From Hominimerdicola alba (GTDB taxonomy: Bacteria; Bacillota; Clostridia; Oscillospirales; Ruminococcaceae): DNA of 64,000 nt. Positions 48,678 through 56,832 of this stretch are shown here, piece by piece (the first letter of the stretch is position 1; the number at the start of each line of letters is the position of its first letter). The stretch lies in the NCBI RefSeq assembly GCF_900109655.1, contig NZ_FOAT01000003.1, positions 354,868 through 418,867 of the forward strand. Reading direction: 5' to 3'. A program made the position numbers and the translations under genes. Below the pieces are notes generated by a model. That model was not told the DNA's origin and made no database searches. It was given only the letters and a program-made list of their open reading frames with translations.

Positions 48678-48693
48678 TGTTCCACGTGGAACA
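48678..48693. promoter_or_regulatory. parS-like palindrome, site 1
   Basis: TGTTCCACGTGGAACA, perfectly palindromic and extended by AAA/TTT to a 22-bp palindrome (48675-48696). It resembles the chromosomal parS sequence bound by ParB/Spo0J (TGTTTCACGTGAAACA type). It lies between repeat copy B and aroE. An identical 22-bp copy is at 52703-52724. Confidence 0.78.
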
Positions 48694-48776
48694 TTTGTTC
48701 AAAACCAGTGGACGTATGCGACCGCATATGACCGTATACCACCGCAAAATCAATAATCCCAAAAGGAGCAAGACCA

Positions 48777-49631
48777 ATGGAAAGAAAATACGCTATACTC
48801 GGCGAAAGCCTGAAACATACAATGTCACCGCCGATACATAAAAGGCTGTTTGAACTCAAAAACAGAGAGTTCACCTATGAGATAATCGAACTGCCGACCG
48901 AGGAGCTGGCTCCCCATGCGGAGTACCTGAAAAGTCTGGCAGGATTCAATATCACCATACCCCATAAGATAGGCATAATCTCCCACTGCGATAAGCTGGC
49001 GGATTCTGCTAAGAGGTATAACTCAGTGAACTGCGTTGATAATAAAAACGGCGAGCATACAGGCTATAATACCGACTGCGACGGTTTCCTCGCAACCATA
49101 AACGCTATGGGCGCCGATCTTGGCGGCAAGGTGCTGCTGATAGGCTGCGGCGGTGTCGGCAGAATGATGGCTATCGAAGCCGCTCTCGCAGGGGCTGACC
49201 TCGTCATAGCCGTGCTCGAAAGCGATATACCTCTGGCTGAACAGGCTAAAAAGGAAATAACTGCCATGAAGCCCGATGCTAAGGTATCTATCGTGAAAAA
49301 TACCGATATAGATACCTCTGTAAGCTATGACCTGCTGATGAATGCCTGCCCTGTGGGTATGTATCCGAAGATAAACGGCTGTCCCGTCAGCGATGATGTG
49401 ATAGACGCAAGCAAGGCTGTTTTCGATGTTATCTACAACCCCCGCGAGACTGTGCTCATCAAAAAGGCAAGAGCTCAGGGCAAAAAAGCCGCAGGCGGTA
49501 TGGCTATGCTGGTATGGCAGGCAGTCAAAGCCCATGAGATATGGGACAATGATACCTATTCCGACGAAGAGGTGCAGAGCATCATAACCGAGATGGAACT
49601 TCAGGTGGAAAAGGATTTCCCGACAGCATAA
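48777..49631 (+). CDS. aroE: Shikimate 5-dehydrogenase
   Basis: It reduces 3-dehydroshikimate to shikimate with NADPH in aromatic amino acid synthesis. 284 residues. Substrate-binding motifs: GESLKHTMSPPIHKRLF (SxS-like), FNITIPHKIGII with the catalytic lysine, and NSVNCV. The Rossmann motif is LLIGCGGVGRMMAIEAAL. The C-terminal domain has GGMAMLVWQA. AAAGGAG precedes the ATG. The gene stands outside any aromatic-synthesis operon, with a terminator following it. Confidence 0.94.
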   Translation: MERKYAILGESLKHTMSPPIHKRLFELKNREFTYEIIELPTEELAPHAEYLKSLAGFNITIPHKIGIISHCDKLADSAKRYNSVNCVDNKNGEHTGYNTDCDGFLATINAMGADLGGKVLLIGCGGVGRMMAIEAALAGADLVIAVLESDIPLAEQAKKEITAMKPDAKVSIVKNTDIDTSVSYDLLMNACPVGMYPKINGCPVSDDVIDASKAVFDVIYNPRETVLIKKARAQGKKAAGGMAMLVWQAVKAHEIWDNDTYSDEEVQSIITEMELQVEKDFPTA

Positions 49632-49640
49632 TAATTTTCT

Positions 49641-49679
49641 GTCCCGATGTTCCTATGGGTGCATCGGGACTATTTTTTA
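49641..49679 (+). terminator. Intrinsic terminator of aroE
   Basis: A 9-bp stem GTCCCGATG/CATCGGGAC followed by TATTTTTTAT. Confidence 0.88.
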
Positions 49680-49708
49680 TCCGCTAAAATTTTCCTAAAA
49701 ATGATAAC

Positions 49709-49724
49709 GTTTACAATAGTAAAC
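49709..49724. promoter_or_regulatory. Palindromic operator candidate upstream of cellobiose epimerase
   Basis: GTTTAC-AATA-GTAAAC, a perfect 6+4+6 inverted repeat. It lies 14 bases upstream of the -35 box of the epimerase promoter, a position suiting an activator or an upstream repressor site. The regulator is not known. Confidence 0.5.
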
Positions 49725-49738
49725 AATTTGTTATCCCC

Positions 49739-49767
49739 TTGAAATCGGCATTTTTATGTTGTATAAT
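49739..49767 (+). promoter_or_regulatory. Sigma-A promoter of cellobiose epimerase
   Basis: TTGAAA (49739-49744), 17-base spacer, TATAAT (49762-49767), 90 bases before the ATG. Confidence 0.82.
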
Positions 49768-49856
49768 TAGGACAAAGGATATTTAATATATTACCATTTG
49801 TTGATCTTTAACAAAATATGGTCATGGTTTTTAGGGAAAATGAAGGAGCGGATATC

Positions 49857-51026
49857 ATGCTGATAAACGAGGTAAAAAAAGAGCTTGAAGAACATATCAT
49901 ACCATTCTGGAACAAACTGCGTGATGACGAGAACGGCGGTTTCTACGGATACCTCAGTTACGGGCTGGAGCTGGATAAAAAGGCGGATAAGGGCGTTATC
50001 CTGCAATCAAGGATACTCTGGTTCTATTCTAACGCTTATATGACCCTCGGCGGTGATGAACTTCTTAACAACGCCAAGCACGCTTATGAGTTCATCAAGA
50101 ATAACTGCATCGACTACGAATTCGGCGGTATCTACTGGATGATGGACTATACCGGCAAGCCCGCTGATACCATGAAGCATACATATAATATCGCCTTTGC
50201 TATATACGCGCTTTCAAGCTATTACAGGGCAAGCGGCGATAAGGAAGCCCTCGCGCTGGCTTACAGACTTTTCGAGGATATCGAGAAAAACACCCTTGAT
50301 GAGTACGGCTACCGCGAAGCTTTTGACAGGGAATGGAATCTGGTGGATAACGAGGCACTCAGCGAAAACGGACTTAAAGCTGATAAGACCATGAATGCCA
50401 TACTCCATCTGATAGAAGCATATACCGAGCTTTACAAGGCTGACGGCAACGAAAAGGTGGCTGAAAGGCTGAGATTCCAGCTGGGGCAGATGAGGGATAT
50501 AGTCTATACCCCCGAGACCAATGCACTGAAAGTTTTCTTTGATACCAAGTTTGATCTGGTGGGAGATATACATTCCTACGGACATGATATCGAAGCCACT
50601 TGGCTTATGGACAGAGCCTGCGATGTTCTCGGGGACGAAGAGCTCAGAAAAGAGTTCGCCGAGATGGGGCTTAAAATATCGAATAATATACAGGATATCG
50701 CTCTTGAGGACGGCGCACTCAACAACGAGCGCGACAAGGACGAGGTCAACAAGACCCGCGTCTGGTGGGTGCAGGCTGAGGCTGTTGTGGGCTTTATAAA
50801 CGCCTATCAGCACAGCGGTGAGGAAAAGTTCCTTGAATCCGCAAAGAGCGTGTGGGAGAATATAAAGAAATACATCATCGACCCCCGCGAGGGCGGCGAA
50901 TGGTATGCCGAGGTCACCTTTGACCATGTGCCCCGTGAATGCAAGGAAACGGTGGGTCCATGGAAGTGCCCCTACCACAACGGCAGAATGTGCATGGAGG
51001 TGATAGCCCGCGGCTTGGATTTCTGA
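49857..51026 (+). CDS. ce: Cellobiose 2-epimerase
   Basis: It converts cellobiose to glucosyl-mannose in the cytoplasm, the first step of a route by which ruminococci use cellobiose through mannosylglucose phosphorylase. The protein is 389 residues from ATG 49857 (AAGGAG 9 bases upstream; a frame from 49818 lacks a site), the same length as the R. albus enzyme as I recall it. It is an (alpha/alpha)6 barrel of the N-acylglucosamine 2-epimerase family. Catalytic-type histidines appear in DIHSYGHDIEATWL and CPYHNGRMCME, with RVWWVQAEA contributing substrate-binding Trp and Glu. The close match is the main reason for the genus call. Confidence 0.95.
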   Translation: MLINEVKKELEEHIIPFWNKLRDDENGGFYGYLSYGLELDKKADKGVILQSRILWFYSNAYMTLGGDELLNNAKHAYEFIKNNCIDYEFGGIYWMMDYTGKPADTMKHTYNIAFAIYALSSYYRASGDKEALALAYRLFEDIEKNTLDEYGYREAFDREWNLVDNEALSENGLKADKTMNAILHLIEAYTELYKADGNEKVAERLRFQLGQMRDIVYTPETNALKVFFDTKFDLVGDIHSYGHDIEATWLMDRACDVLGDEELRKEFAEMGLKISNNIQDIALEDGALNNERDKDEVNKTRVWWVQAEAVVGFINAYQHSGEEKFLESAKSVWENIKKYIIDPREGGEWYAEVTFDHVPRECKETVGPWKCPYHNGRMCMEVIARGLDF

Positions 51027-51051
51027 CATATTATCTCTGAAAGGAGGGCAT

Positions 51052-52002
51052 ATGTACAAAGCTGTAAAGCTGATACACCGCATACTTATCTTTGCTTGCA
51101 TAGCTGTTACAGCAGGCAGTCTGGTGTACTACCTGACAAAATGGGGCAGTCTGCCGGATGAACCGGGGATACATTTCGGTTCCGATCGGAATTTTGATGT
51201 GTATGCATCGAGGGTATACGGCTTTTATCCCCACCTGATAAGTAGTATAACCATAGGCATAACAGCTTTTTCGGGATGGCTCATCGGCAGAAAAAGCACG
51301 GGGCTGAATATCACCGAAAAGGGCGAAAAGCTATTCAAGGCTGAGATAATGCTCACGATAGATGTCATAGCTTTGCTGGTGACGCTGACCTTCCTTGAAT
51401 GGACGTTAGCGGTGTCACATCAGAGAGCACTGAGCAATATTGTTCTCGTGCTTATAGGTGCTGCGTTCATAGCGGGCGGTATCGGGATAATCGCCGAGAT
51501 CATCACCGTAATGGCAAACAAGAACAAAAGCGCTGTCAAAAAGGGCTCTGACACTTTTCACCGTTCATGCAGAACAGCTTCATGGCTGCTGACGGTGCTG
51601 TATCTTCCCCTGCTGGCATTCTGCTGGGAAAGGCTGCCAAGCGATGATGTGACAGATCAGTATCACGGGCTGGCATATTTTGCCAACTTTGACGCATATC
51701 TGGCAAAATGGCTGCTTATTGTACCCTCCGCTGTTGTGATAGTTATACTGGCGGTTCTGGAAGTCATCGGCAGCAAGGCAAAAAAAGGCGGTAATGAAGC
51801 CTTGGTGAGATTCACCGACAGGCTGAAGCTGATAAACGGTGTGTTCTTTTTCTGGTGGGATCTCGCGCTTATGTGCGAGGCTCCGCTGGGTATCATATCG
51901 GCGGGGATATATGCGGCGCTGTGCGTGGTGTGCGCAGTGCTTTATCTCAGGAAAAGGAACAGGTCTGACAAGGGGAAATATTGCATACAGAAAGGCAAGT
52001 AA
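51052..52002 (+). CDS. Multipass membrane protein, DUF1648-like N-terminus
   Basis: A 316-residue protein with about seven or eight hydrophobic segments. The first loop, TKWGSLPDEPGIHFGSDRNFDVYASR, fits the DUF1648 pattern (a tryptophan, LPD, then HF and a tyrosine/serine/lysine-type turn) found in Firmicute membrane proteins. GAAAGGAGG precedes the ATG. It follows the epimerase gene by 25 bases and is probably co-transcribed. Function unknown. Confidence 0.8.
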   Translation: MYKAVKLIHRILIFACIAVTAGSLVYYLTKWGSLPDEPGIHFGSDRNFDVYASRVYGFYPHLISSITIGITAFSGWLIGRKSTGLNITEKGEKLFKAEIMLTIDVIALLVTLTFLEWTLAVSHQRALSNIVLVLIGAAFIAGGIGIIAEIITVMANKNKSAVKKGSDTFHRSCRTASWLLTVLYLPLLAFCWERLPSDDVTDQYHGLAYFANFDAYLAKWLLIVPSAVVIVILAVLEVIGSKAKKGGNEALVRFTDRLKLINGVFFFWWDLALMCEAPLGIISAGIYAALCVVCAVLYLRKRNRSDKGKYCIQKGK

Positions 52003-52009
52003 AGTAAAA

Positions 52010-52696
52010 ATGTACAAGTACGAAACACATCTACACACGGCTGAAACTTCTGCCTGCGCATCCGCAACAGGTGCAGAACAGGCAAGGCGCTACAAGGCAG
52101 AGGGCTATGACGGCATATTCGTCACCGACCACTTTTTCAATTCAAATACCACTGTTCCCAGAGATATATCATGGGACGAGAAAGTTATGCTTTACTGCAA
52201 GGGCTATGAAAACGCCAAGGCAGAGGGCGACAGGATAGGGCTGAAAGTATTTTTCGGGATAGAATACACCTATCAGGGGGCTGACATACTGGTGTATGGT
52301 CTTGACAAGCAGTGGCTGTTTGCTCACCCCAACTGCGACAGGGACTTTTATCAGTTTTACTACGATGCAAAAGCCGAGGGCGCTCTGCTGATACACGCTC
52401 ACCCTTTCCGCGAGGCGGACTATCTGCGGGAGATAAAGCTTCTGCCAAAGTGGGTGGACGGTGTTGAGGTATACAACAGCGGCAACGGCAAGGAAGTGTA
52501 CAACGAGCGTGCCGAGTGGTATGCAAAGCAGTTCGGTTTCCGCACTACTGCGGGTTCGGACAATCATCATCTGTCGGTAAGGAGCGAGCGTCTGGCGGGA
52601 GTAGTCAGCGAGGTTGAGTTTGAGCGACCCGAGGACTATGCGAGGGCATTTTTCGCTGACAAGATACGCCCGCTGTATCCTGCGGAAAGGCTATAA
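52010..52696 (+). CDS. PHP-domain phosphoesterase-like protein
   Basis: A 228-residue protein of the PHP (polymerase and histidinol phosphatase) superfamily, likely a metal-dependent phosphoesterase. Metal motifs: ETHLHTAE at the N-terminus, IFVTDHFFN, GIEYTY, LIHAHPF and AGSDNHH. Start ATG 52010 begins MYKYETHLHT as in the family; an upstream frame to 51839 overlaps the previous gene and is spurious. It begins 7 bases after the membrane protein stop, so the two are coupled. Substrate unknown. Confidence 0.87.
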   Translation: MYKYETHLHTAETSACASATGAEQARRYKAEGYDGIFVTDHFFNSNTTVPRDISWDEKVMLYCKGYENAKAEGDRIGLKVFFGIEYTYQGADILVYGLDKQWLFAHPNCDRDFYQFYYDAKAEGALLIHAHPFREADYLREIKLLPKWVDGVEVYNSGNGKEVYNERAEWYAKQFGFRTTAGSDNHHLSVRSERLAGVVSEVEFERPEDYARAFFADKIRPLYPAERL

Positions 52697-52705
52697 TAAG
52701 ACAAA

Positions 52706-52721
52706 TGTTCCACGTGGAACA
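52706..52721. promoter_or_regulatory. parS-like palindrome, site 2
   Basis: TGTTCCACGTGGAACA, identical to site 1 at 48678-48693 including the AAA/TTT flanks (52703-52724), although the surrounding sequence differs. It lies between the PHP gene and the GH5 gene. Confidence 0.78.
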
Positions 52722-52809
52722 TTTCGGCAGTAAGGCTGAATGGTCTCGGCGATGAAAGCTGGGGCAGATGCTTTATGAGAATGGAAAACAAGCAGAAGGA
52801 GGATATTCT

Positions 52810-54045
52810 ATGAAACTTAAAAAGATAGCAGCCCTGCTGACTGCGGCAGTTATGAGCGTTGGTGTGATGGCTTCATGCGACAGCAGCAGTAACAAGGACG
52901 AAAAGTCAAAAGCGGAGAGCAAGACACAGTCCGCGGCAGAAACAAGCGAAGCTGAGGGCGGCGAGGGCGGTTCCGATACACCCGTCTCGGAGACCCACAC
53001 CAATGACCCCATGACAGTGACCCCTGCCAAGGACTTGGTAGCTAAGATGACCAACGGCTGGAATCTGGGCAATACCATGGATGCAACAAGTGAGGGTCTT
53101 GAAGCTGAGACAAGCTGGCTTCCCACCAAGACACTCACCAACCAGTTCATGATAGATATGCTGCCCGAAGCAGGCTTCAACGTACTGCGTGTGCCTGTGA
53201 CCTGGGGCACTCATCTTATTGACGACAACTATACCATCGACCCTGCGTGGATGGACAGAGTTCAGGAGATAGTGAACTACGGCATAGATGACGGTATGTA
53301 CGTTATACTCAACACTCATCACGAGGAATGGTATATGCCCAAGGCAAGCGAAAAAGACGGTGATATCGAGGAGATAAAGGCTATATGGGCGCAGATAGCA
53401 GACCGTTTCAAGGGCTATGACGAGCACCTTATCTTCGAGGGTCTGAACGAACCCAGACTCCGCGGAGAGGGCGCTGAGTGGACAGGTACTTCCGAGGCGA
53501 GGGAGATAATCAACGAGTACGAAAAAGCCTTTGTTGAAACAGTAAGAGCTTCGGGCGGAAACAACGCTGACAGATGCCTGATGATAACAGGCTATGCGGC
53601 TTCATCGGGATACAATAACCTTTCGGCTATCGAACTTCCCGAGGACAGCGACAAGCTGATAATCTCGGTACACGCATACCTGCCTTACTCTTTCGCACTG
53701 GATACCAAGGGTACTGACAAGTATGACCCCGAGGATAATGCTATCCCCACATTTTTCGATACCCTCAACGAGCTTTTCATCAGCAACGGCATACCTGTTA
53801 TCGTTGGCGAATTCGGTTCCATGAACAAGGATAACATCGATGACCGTGTAAACTGCCTTGACGATTATCTCGGTAATGCGGCTAAGTACGATATCCCATG
53901 TGTATGGTGGGATAACTATGCACGTATCGGCAACGGCGAGAACTTCGGACTTCTCAACAGACAGGAGTACGACTGGTACTTCCCCAAGCTGATGGACGTA
54001 TTCAAGAAATACGCCGAAAGCGACCCTGCATCGGCGGCGGCATAA
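52810..54045 (+). CDS. GH5 endoglucanase (cellulase), lipoprotein
   Basis: A surface cellulase of 411 residues that cuts beta-1,4-glucan chains. ATG 52810 has AAGGAGG 8 bases upstream. The signal peptide ends VMASC, a lipobox, followed by a Ser/Glu/Ala linker. The GH5 domain (about 80-400) has GWNLGNTMDA, the acid/base glutamate in IFEGLNEPRL (about 212), VHAYLPYSF and the nucleophile glutamate in VIVGEFGSM (about 333). No carbohydrate-binding module or dockerin is present. Cellobiose from its action would feed the epimerase encoded 2 kb upstream. A strong terminator follows. Confidence 0.94.
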   Translation: MKLKKIAALLTAAVMSVGVMASCDSSSNKDEKSKAESKTQSAAETSEAEGGEGGSDTPVSETHTNDPMTVTPAKDLVAKMTNGWNLGNTMDATSEGLEAETSWLPTKTLTNQFMIDMLPEAGFNVLRVPVTWGTHLIDDNYTIDPAWMDRVQEIVNYGIDDGMYVILNTHHEEWYMPKASEKDGDIEEIKAIWAQIADRFKGYDEHLIFEGLNEPRLRGEGAEWTGTSEAREIINEYEKAFVETVRASGGNNADRCLMITGYAASSGYNNLSAIELPEDSDKLIISVHAYLPYSFALDTKGTDKYDPEDNAIPTFFDTLNELFISNGIPVIVGEFGSMNKDNIDDRVNCLDDYLGNAAKYDIPCVWWDNYARIGNGENFGLLNRQEYDWYFPKLMDVFKKYAESDPASAAA

Positions 54046-54061
54046 CAATGTAAACAAGCGG

Positions 54062-54108
54062 GCGGTCACAGCCTTTTACCCAAAGGGGTGCTGTGACCAC
54101 CGCTTTTT
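54062..54108 (+). terminator. Intrinsic terminator of the GH5 gene
   Basis: GCGGTCACAGC pairs with GCTGTGACC(A)CCGC, followed by TTTTT. Confidence 0.88.
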
Positions 54109-54189
54109 CGGCTTTAAATCCTTGTACAATATGCCCAATCAAAGAGGTAATACGACCACTTGATTGTACGATTCAGAGAAACACTATTT

Positions 54190-54224
54190 AACCTATTGAC
54201 ATACTAGGATTAATATGATATACT
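54190..54224 (+). promoter_or_regulatory. cysK promoter with Rrf2-like inverted repeat
   Basis: TTGACA (54196-54201), 17-base spacer, TATACT (54219-54224). AACCTA and TAGGAT (54190-54195 and 54205-54210) form an imperfect inverted repeat across the -35 box, like binding sites of Rrf2-family regulators (IscR/CymR type) that control cysteine metabolism. Confidence 0.7.
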
Positions 54225-54291
54225 GTGAACACAGAAACGGGAAAGACCCGAGTTTCGGATTAACTATATATAAGTGAAAGGAAGATATATA

Positions 54292-55221
54292 ATGGCAAAT
54301 ATCTACAAAAACATTGGTGAACTTGTTGGCAAAACTCCTCTGCTGGAGGCAGACAGATTTTCAAAGGCAGTTGGCGCAGAGGGAAAGATCCTCGCTAAGC
54401 TGGAATACTTCAACCCCGCAGGAAGCGTTAAGGACAGAGTTGCACTGAACCTCATCGAGGACGCAGAGAAGAACGGCACCCTGAAAGAGGGTTCTACAAT
54501 CATCGAGCCTACATCGGGCAACACAGGTATCGGTCTGGCAGCAGTAGGCGTATCAAAGGGCTACAAGGTTATACTGACAATGCCTGAGACCATGAGCGTT
54601 GAGAGAAGAAACCTGCTGAAGGCTTACGGTGCTGAGATCGTACTCACCGAGGGCTCAAAGGGCATGACAGGCGCTATCAAGAAGGCTGAGGAACTCAACA
54701 AGGAGATCGATAACTCCGTTATACTGGGTCAGTTCGTAAATCCCGCTAACCCCGCTGTACATCTGGCTACCACAGGTCCTGAGATCTGGGACGACACCGA
54801 CGGAAAGGTGGATATCTTCATCGCAGGCGTAGGCACAGGCGGAACTGTTACAGGCGTTGGTCAGTACCTGAAATCCCAGAACCCCAATGTTAAGGTAGTT
54901 GCAGTTGAACCTGCTTCTTCTCCCGTACTTTCTCAGGGCAAGTCAGGCGCACACAAGATACAGGGTATCGGTGCAGGCTTCGTTCCCGATGTACTTGATA
55001 CAAAGGTATATGATGAAGTATTCGCAGTTGAGAACAATGACGCTTTCGCAGCAGGCAACAGATTCGCTAAGACCGAGGGTATCCTTGTAGGTATCTCTTC
55101 GGGTGCAGCACTTTTCGCTGCTGCTGAGCTTTCAAAGCGTCCCGAGAACAAGGGCAAGACCATTGTTGCTCTTCTTCCCGATACAGGTGAGAGATATCTT
55201 TCCACCGCATTGTTTGACTAA
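54292..55221 (+). CDS. cysK: Cysteine synthase A (O-acetylserine sulfhydrylase)
   Basis: It makes cysteine from O-acetylserine and sulfide using PLP. 309 residues from ATG 54292 (AAAGGAAG upstream). Motifs: YKNIGELVGKTPLLEADRF, the PLP-lysine block YFNPAGSVKDRVAL (Lys about 47), the substrate loop EPTSGNTGIGLA, and the phosphate-cup run AGVGTGGTVTGVGQYL. A late SSGAALFAA serine contacts the PLP ring. It is monocistronic, with its own promoter and terminator. The promoter carries a possible cysteine-responsive operator. Confidence 0.96.
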   Translation: MANIYKNIGELVGKTPLLEADRFSKAVGAEGKILAKLEYFNPAGSVKDRVALNLIEDAEKNGTLKEGSTIIEPTSGNTGIGLAAVGVSKGYKVILTMPETMSVERRNLLKAYGAEIVLTEGSKGMTGAIKKAEELNKEIDNSVILGQFVNPANPAVHLATTGPEIWDDTDGKVDIFIAGVGTGGTVTGVGQYLKSQNPNVKVVAVEPASSPVLSQGKSGAHKIQGIGAGFVPDVLDTKVYDEVFAVENNDAFAAGNRFAKTEGILVGISSGAALFAAAELSKRPENKGKTIVALLPDTGERYLSTALFD

Positions 55222-55248
55222 CAAATAATTCGTACCCCCATAGATCAA

Positions 55249-55294
55249 AGAGGACATATGTACAAAACGTGCATCTGTCCTCTGTTTGTTTTTA
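55249..55294. terminator. Terminator between cysK and cheW-like genes
   Basis: AGAGGACA pairs with TGTCCTCT, followed on the plus strand by GTTTGTTTTT. The convergent cheW-like gene ends at 55295, so it may serve both directions. Confidence 0.75.
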
Positions 55295-55774
55295 CTAAAT
55301 TTCTGCCGTATCCGATACATCGGGGAACTTGTCTTCGTCATCGGGTCGTATAACAAGGTCGGGAGTGATTATAAAACAGGGCTTGCCCTCAAGCAGGAAA
55401 GTACCGCTGATAAATCTGGGGTTGACCACATCGTTCACATCCGGGGGAGGCTGGATATCATCCTGTCCTTTCTCCACAAATCCAGTGATATTATCACACA
55501 GCAGACCAAGGCTTTTTTTGCTGTCGCAGATGATTATACATTCGCGGTCAGTTTTCATATGTTTCGGGTAGCCGAACCTTTTCCTGAGGTCGATGACCGT
55601 GATGGTAACGCCCTCGTTGACGATAGTGCCCTCAACATAATCCGGCAGGTCGGGAACTTTGCTTGCAGACTGCGCAGGGACTATCAGCCGCACATCAGCG
55701 AAGCCCATAGCAAAGGTCTTGTCATCAACGGTAAAAATCAGATATTTATTAGAACTCTCCTCCAAAGCTGACAC
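55295..55774 (-). CDS. CheW-like scaffold protein
   Basis: A 159-residue stand-alone CheW domain. CheW normally couples chemoreceptors to the kinase CheA. The fold is visible as KYLIFTVDDKTFAMGFADVRLI, PDLPDYVEGTIVNEGVTITVIDLRKRFG, and the later IIICDSKKSLGLLCDNI. It is the last gene of a cheR-cheB-cheW cluster. No CheA, receptor, CheY or flagellar gene lies in the window. Confidence 0.9.
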   Translation of the reverse strand: MSALEESSNKYLIFTVDDKTFAMGFADVRLIVPAQSASKVPDLPDYVEGTIVNEGVTITVIDLRKRFGYPKHMKTDRECIIICDSKKSLGLLCDNITGFVEKGQDDIQPPPDVNDVVNPRFISGTFLLEGKPCFIITPDLVIRPDDEDKFPDVSDTAEI

Positions 55775-55842
55775 CTCCAGTAGCGCAGGCTGTAATTTAT
55801 TATATACTATCCCTCTGTCAAGCGCGGTGACTATGCGGGATA

Positions 55843-56832
55843 TTATGCATCGTTTAGTGTAAGTCTGACTATTATGTGAGCCGCTATCTCATCAAGGGGC
55901 AGGCTGATATTTGCGGCACCGTTCTCTGCCGCGACTTTCGGCATACCGTACACCACCGCCGTCTTTTCGGATTCAGCGATATTGTAAGCCCCAAGCTTGC
56001 GCATATCCAGCATACCCTTAGCGCCGTCACTGCCCATGCCTGTAAGTATGACACCTATGGCATTCTTTTTAGCCGCATAAGCCGCCGAATCGAACAGCAC
56101 GTCCACCGAGGGACAGTGACCGTTGACCTTTACGCCCTCTTCACTGGTGACAAAATAGCCCTTTTTATCGCGGAATATCCTGAGATGTTTTCCGCCCGCC
56201 GCGATTATCACCATGCCGCGTTTAAGGTATGTGCCCGATACTGCCTCGCTGACTTTCAGCGGAAGTGCCGCATCAAGCTGAGTAGCATAAAGCTTGGTAT
56301 ACCCCTCTGGCATATGCAGAACACACACCACAGGGGGACAGTCCGCAGGCAGACCTTTCAGCACCACTGGCAGAGCATTCGTGCTTCCCGTTGAACCGCC
56401 TATGACTATGATATTATCGGTGTCGCTTATCTTCTGAGGATAAAACCGCGGCTTGATAATGCTTATACTGCTTATTATACTAGTGCTGACACGCTGGAGA
56501 AGCTTTTCATCAGCCGATACGCCGCTTTGGTGAAGTATTATATCTATCGCCCCTGCTGATATCAGTGACGACTGAGGACTTTTGTTTGCGGTAACAACGA
56601 TTATGGGTATCGAATATCTCGGACAGAGCTCCTTTATATAAGCGGCGGCATCAAACTGCTCACCTGCATCTATATCCAGCACGATGACAGTGGGTCTACG
56701 GTGGGTTATCATCATCTTTGCTTTACTGAGCGGGAAAGCAGCTATCACAGTACCTCCTGGCAGAAGTTCTTTCAAGCCGCCTGCAAGCAGCTCGGAATTA
56801 TTCCGGTTATCCGATATCAAATAAACTATCAT
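55843..56832 (-). CDS. CheB-type chemoreceptor methylesterase with atypical receiver domain
   Basis: CheB removes methyl groups from receptor glutamates. The 329-residue protein has a receiver domain (1-110) joined to the methylesterase domain (about 138-325). The esterase triad is intact: Ser147 in IGGSTGST, His173 in VLHMPEGY and Asp269 in TGMGSDGA. The receiver keeps the phosphorylation-site aspartate (Asp53, VLDIDAG) but has only one acid at the metal site (SDN instead of DD) and reads ILHQSG where the conserved lysine is expected. Phosphorylation control may thus be lost. Its start overlaps the CheR stop by 4 bases. Confidence 0.9.
   Translation of the reverse strand: MIVYLISDNRNNSELLAGGLKELLPGGTVIAAFPLSKAKMMITHRRPTVIVLDIDAGEQFDAAAYIKELCPRYSIPIIVVTANKSPQSSLISAGAIDIILHQSGVSADEKLLQRVSTSIISSISIIKPRFYPQKISDTDNIIVIGGSTGSTNALPVVLKGLPADCPPVVCVLHMPEGYTKLYATQLDAALPLKVSEAVSGTYLKRGMVIIAAGGKHLRIFRDKKGYFVTSEEGVKVNGHCPSVDVLFDSAAYAAKKNAIGVILTGMGSDGAKGMLDMRKLGAYNIAESEKTAVVYGMPKVAAENGAANISLPLDEIAAHIIVRLTLNDA

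Noticed and set aside
47987..48874. 295-codon minus-strand frame across the deaminase gene, repeat copy B and aroE start
   Set aside because: It crosses two real genes and an inverted-repeat region; no start site or family similarity.
54236..54260. S-box or cysteine riboswitch before cysK
   Set aside because: Only a short CGGG/CCCG hairpin is present; the conserved SAM-riboswitch core is missing.
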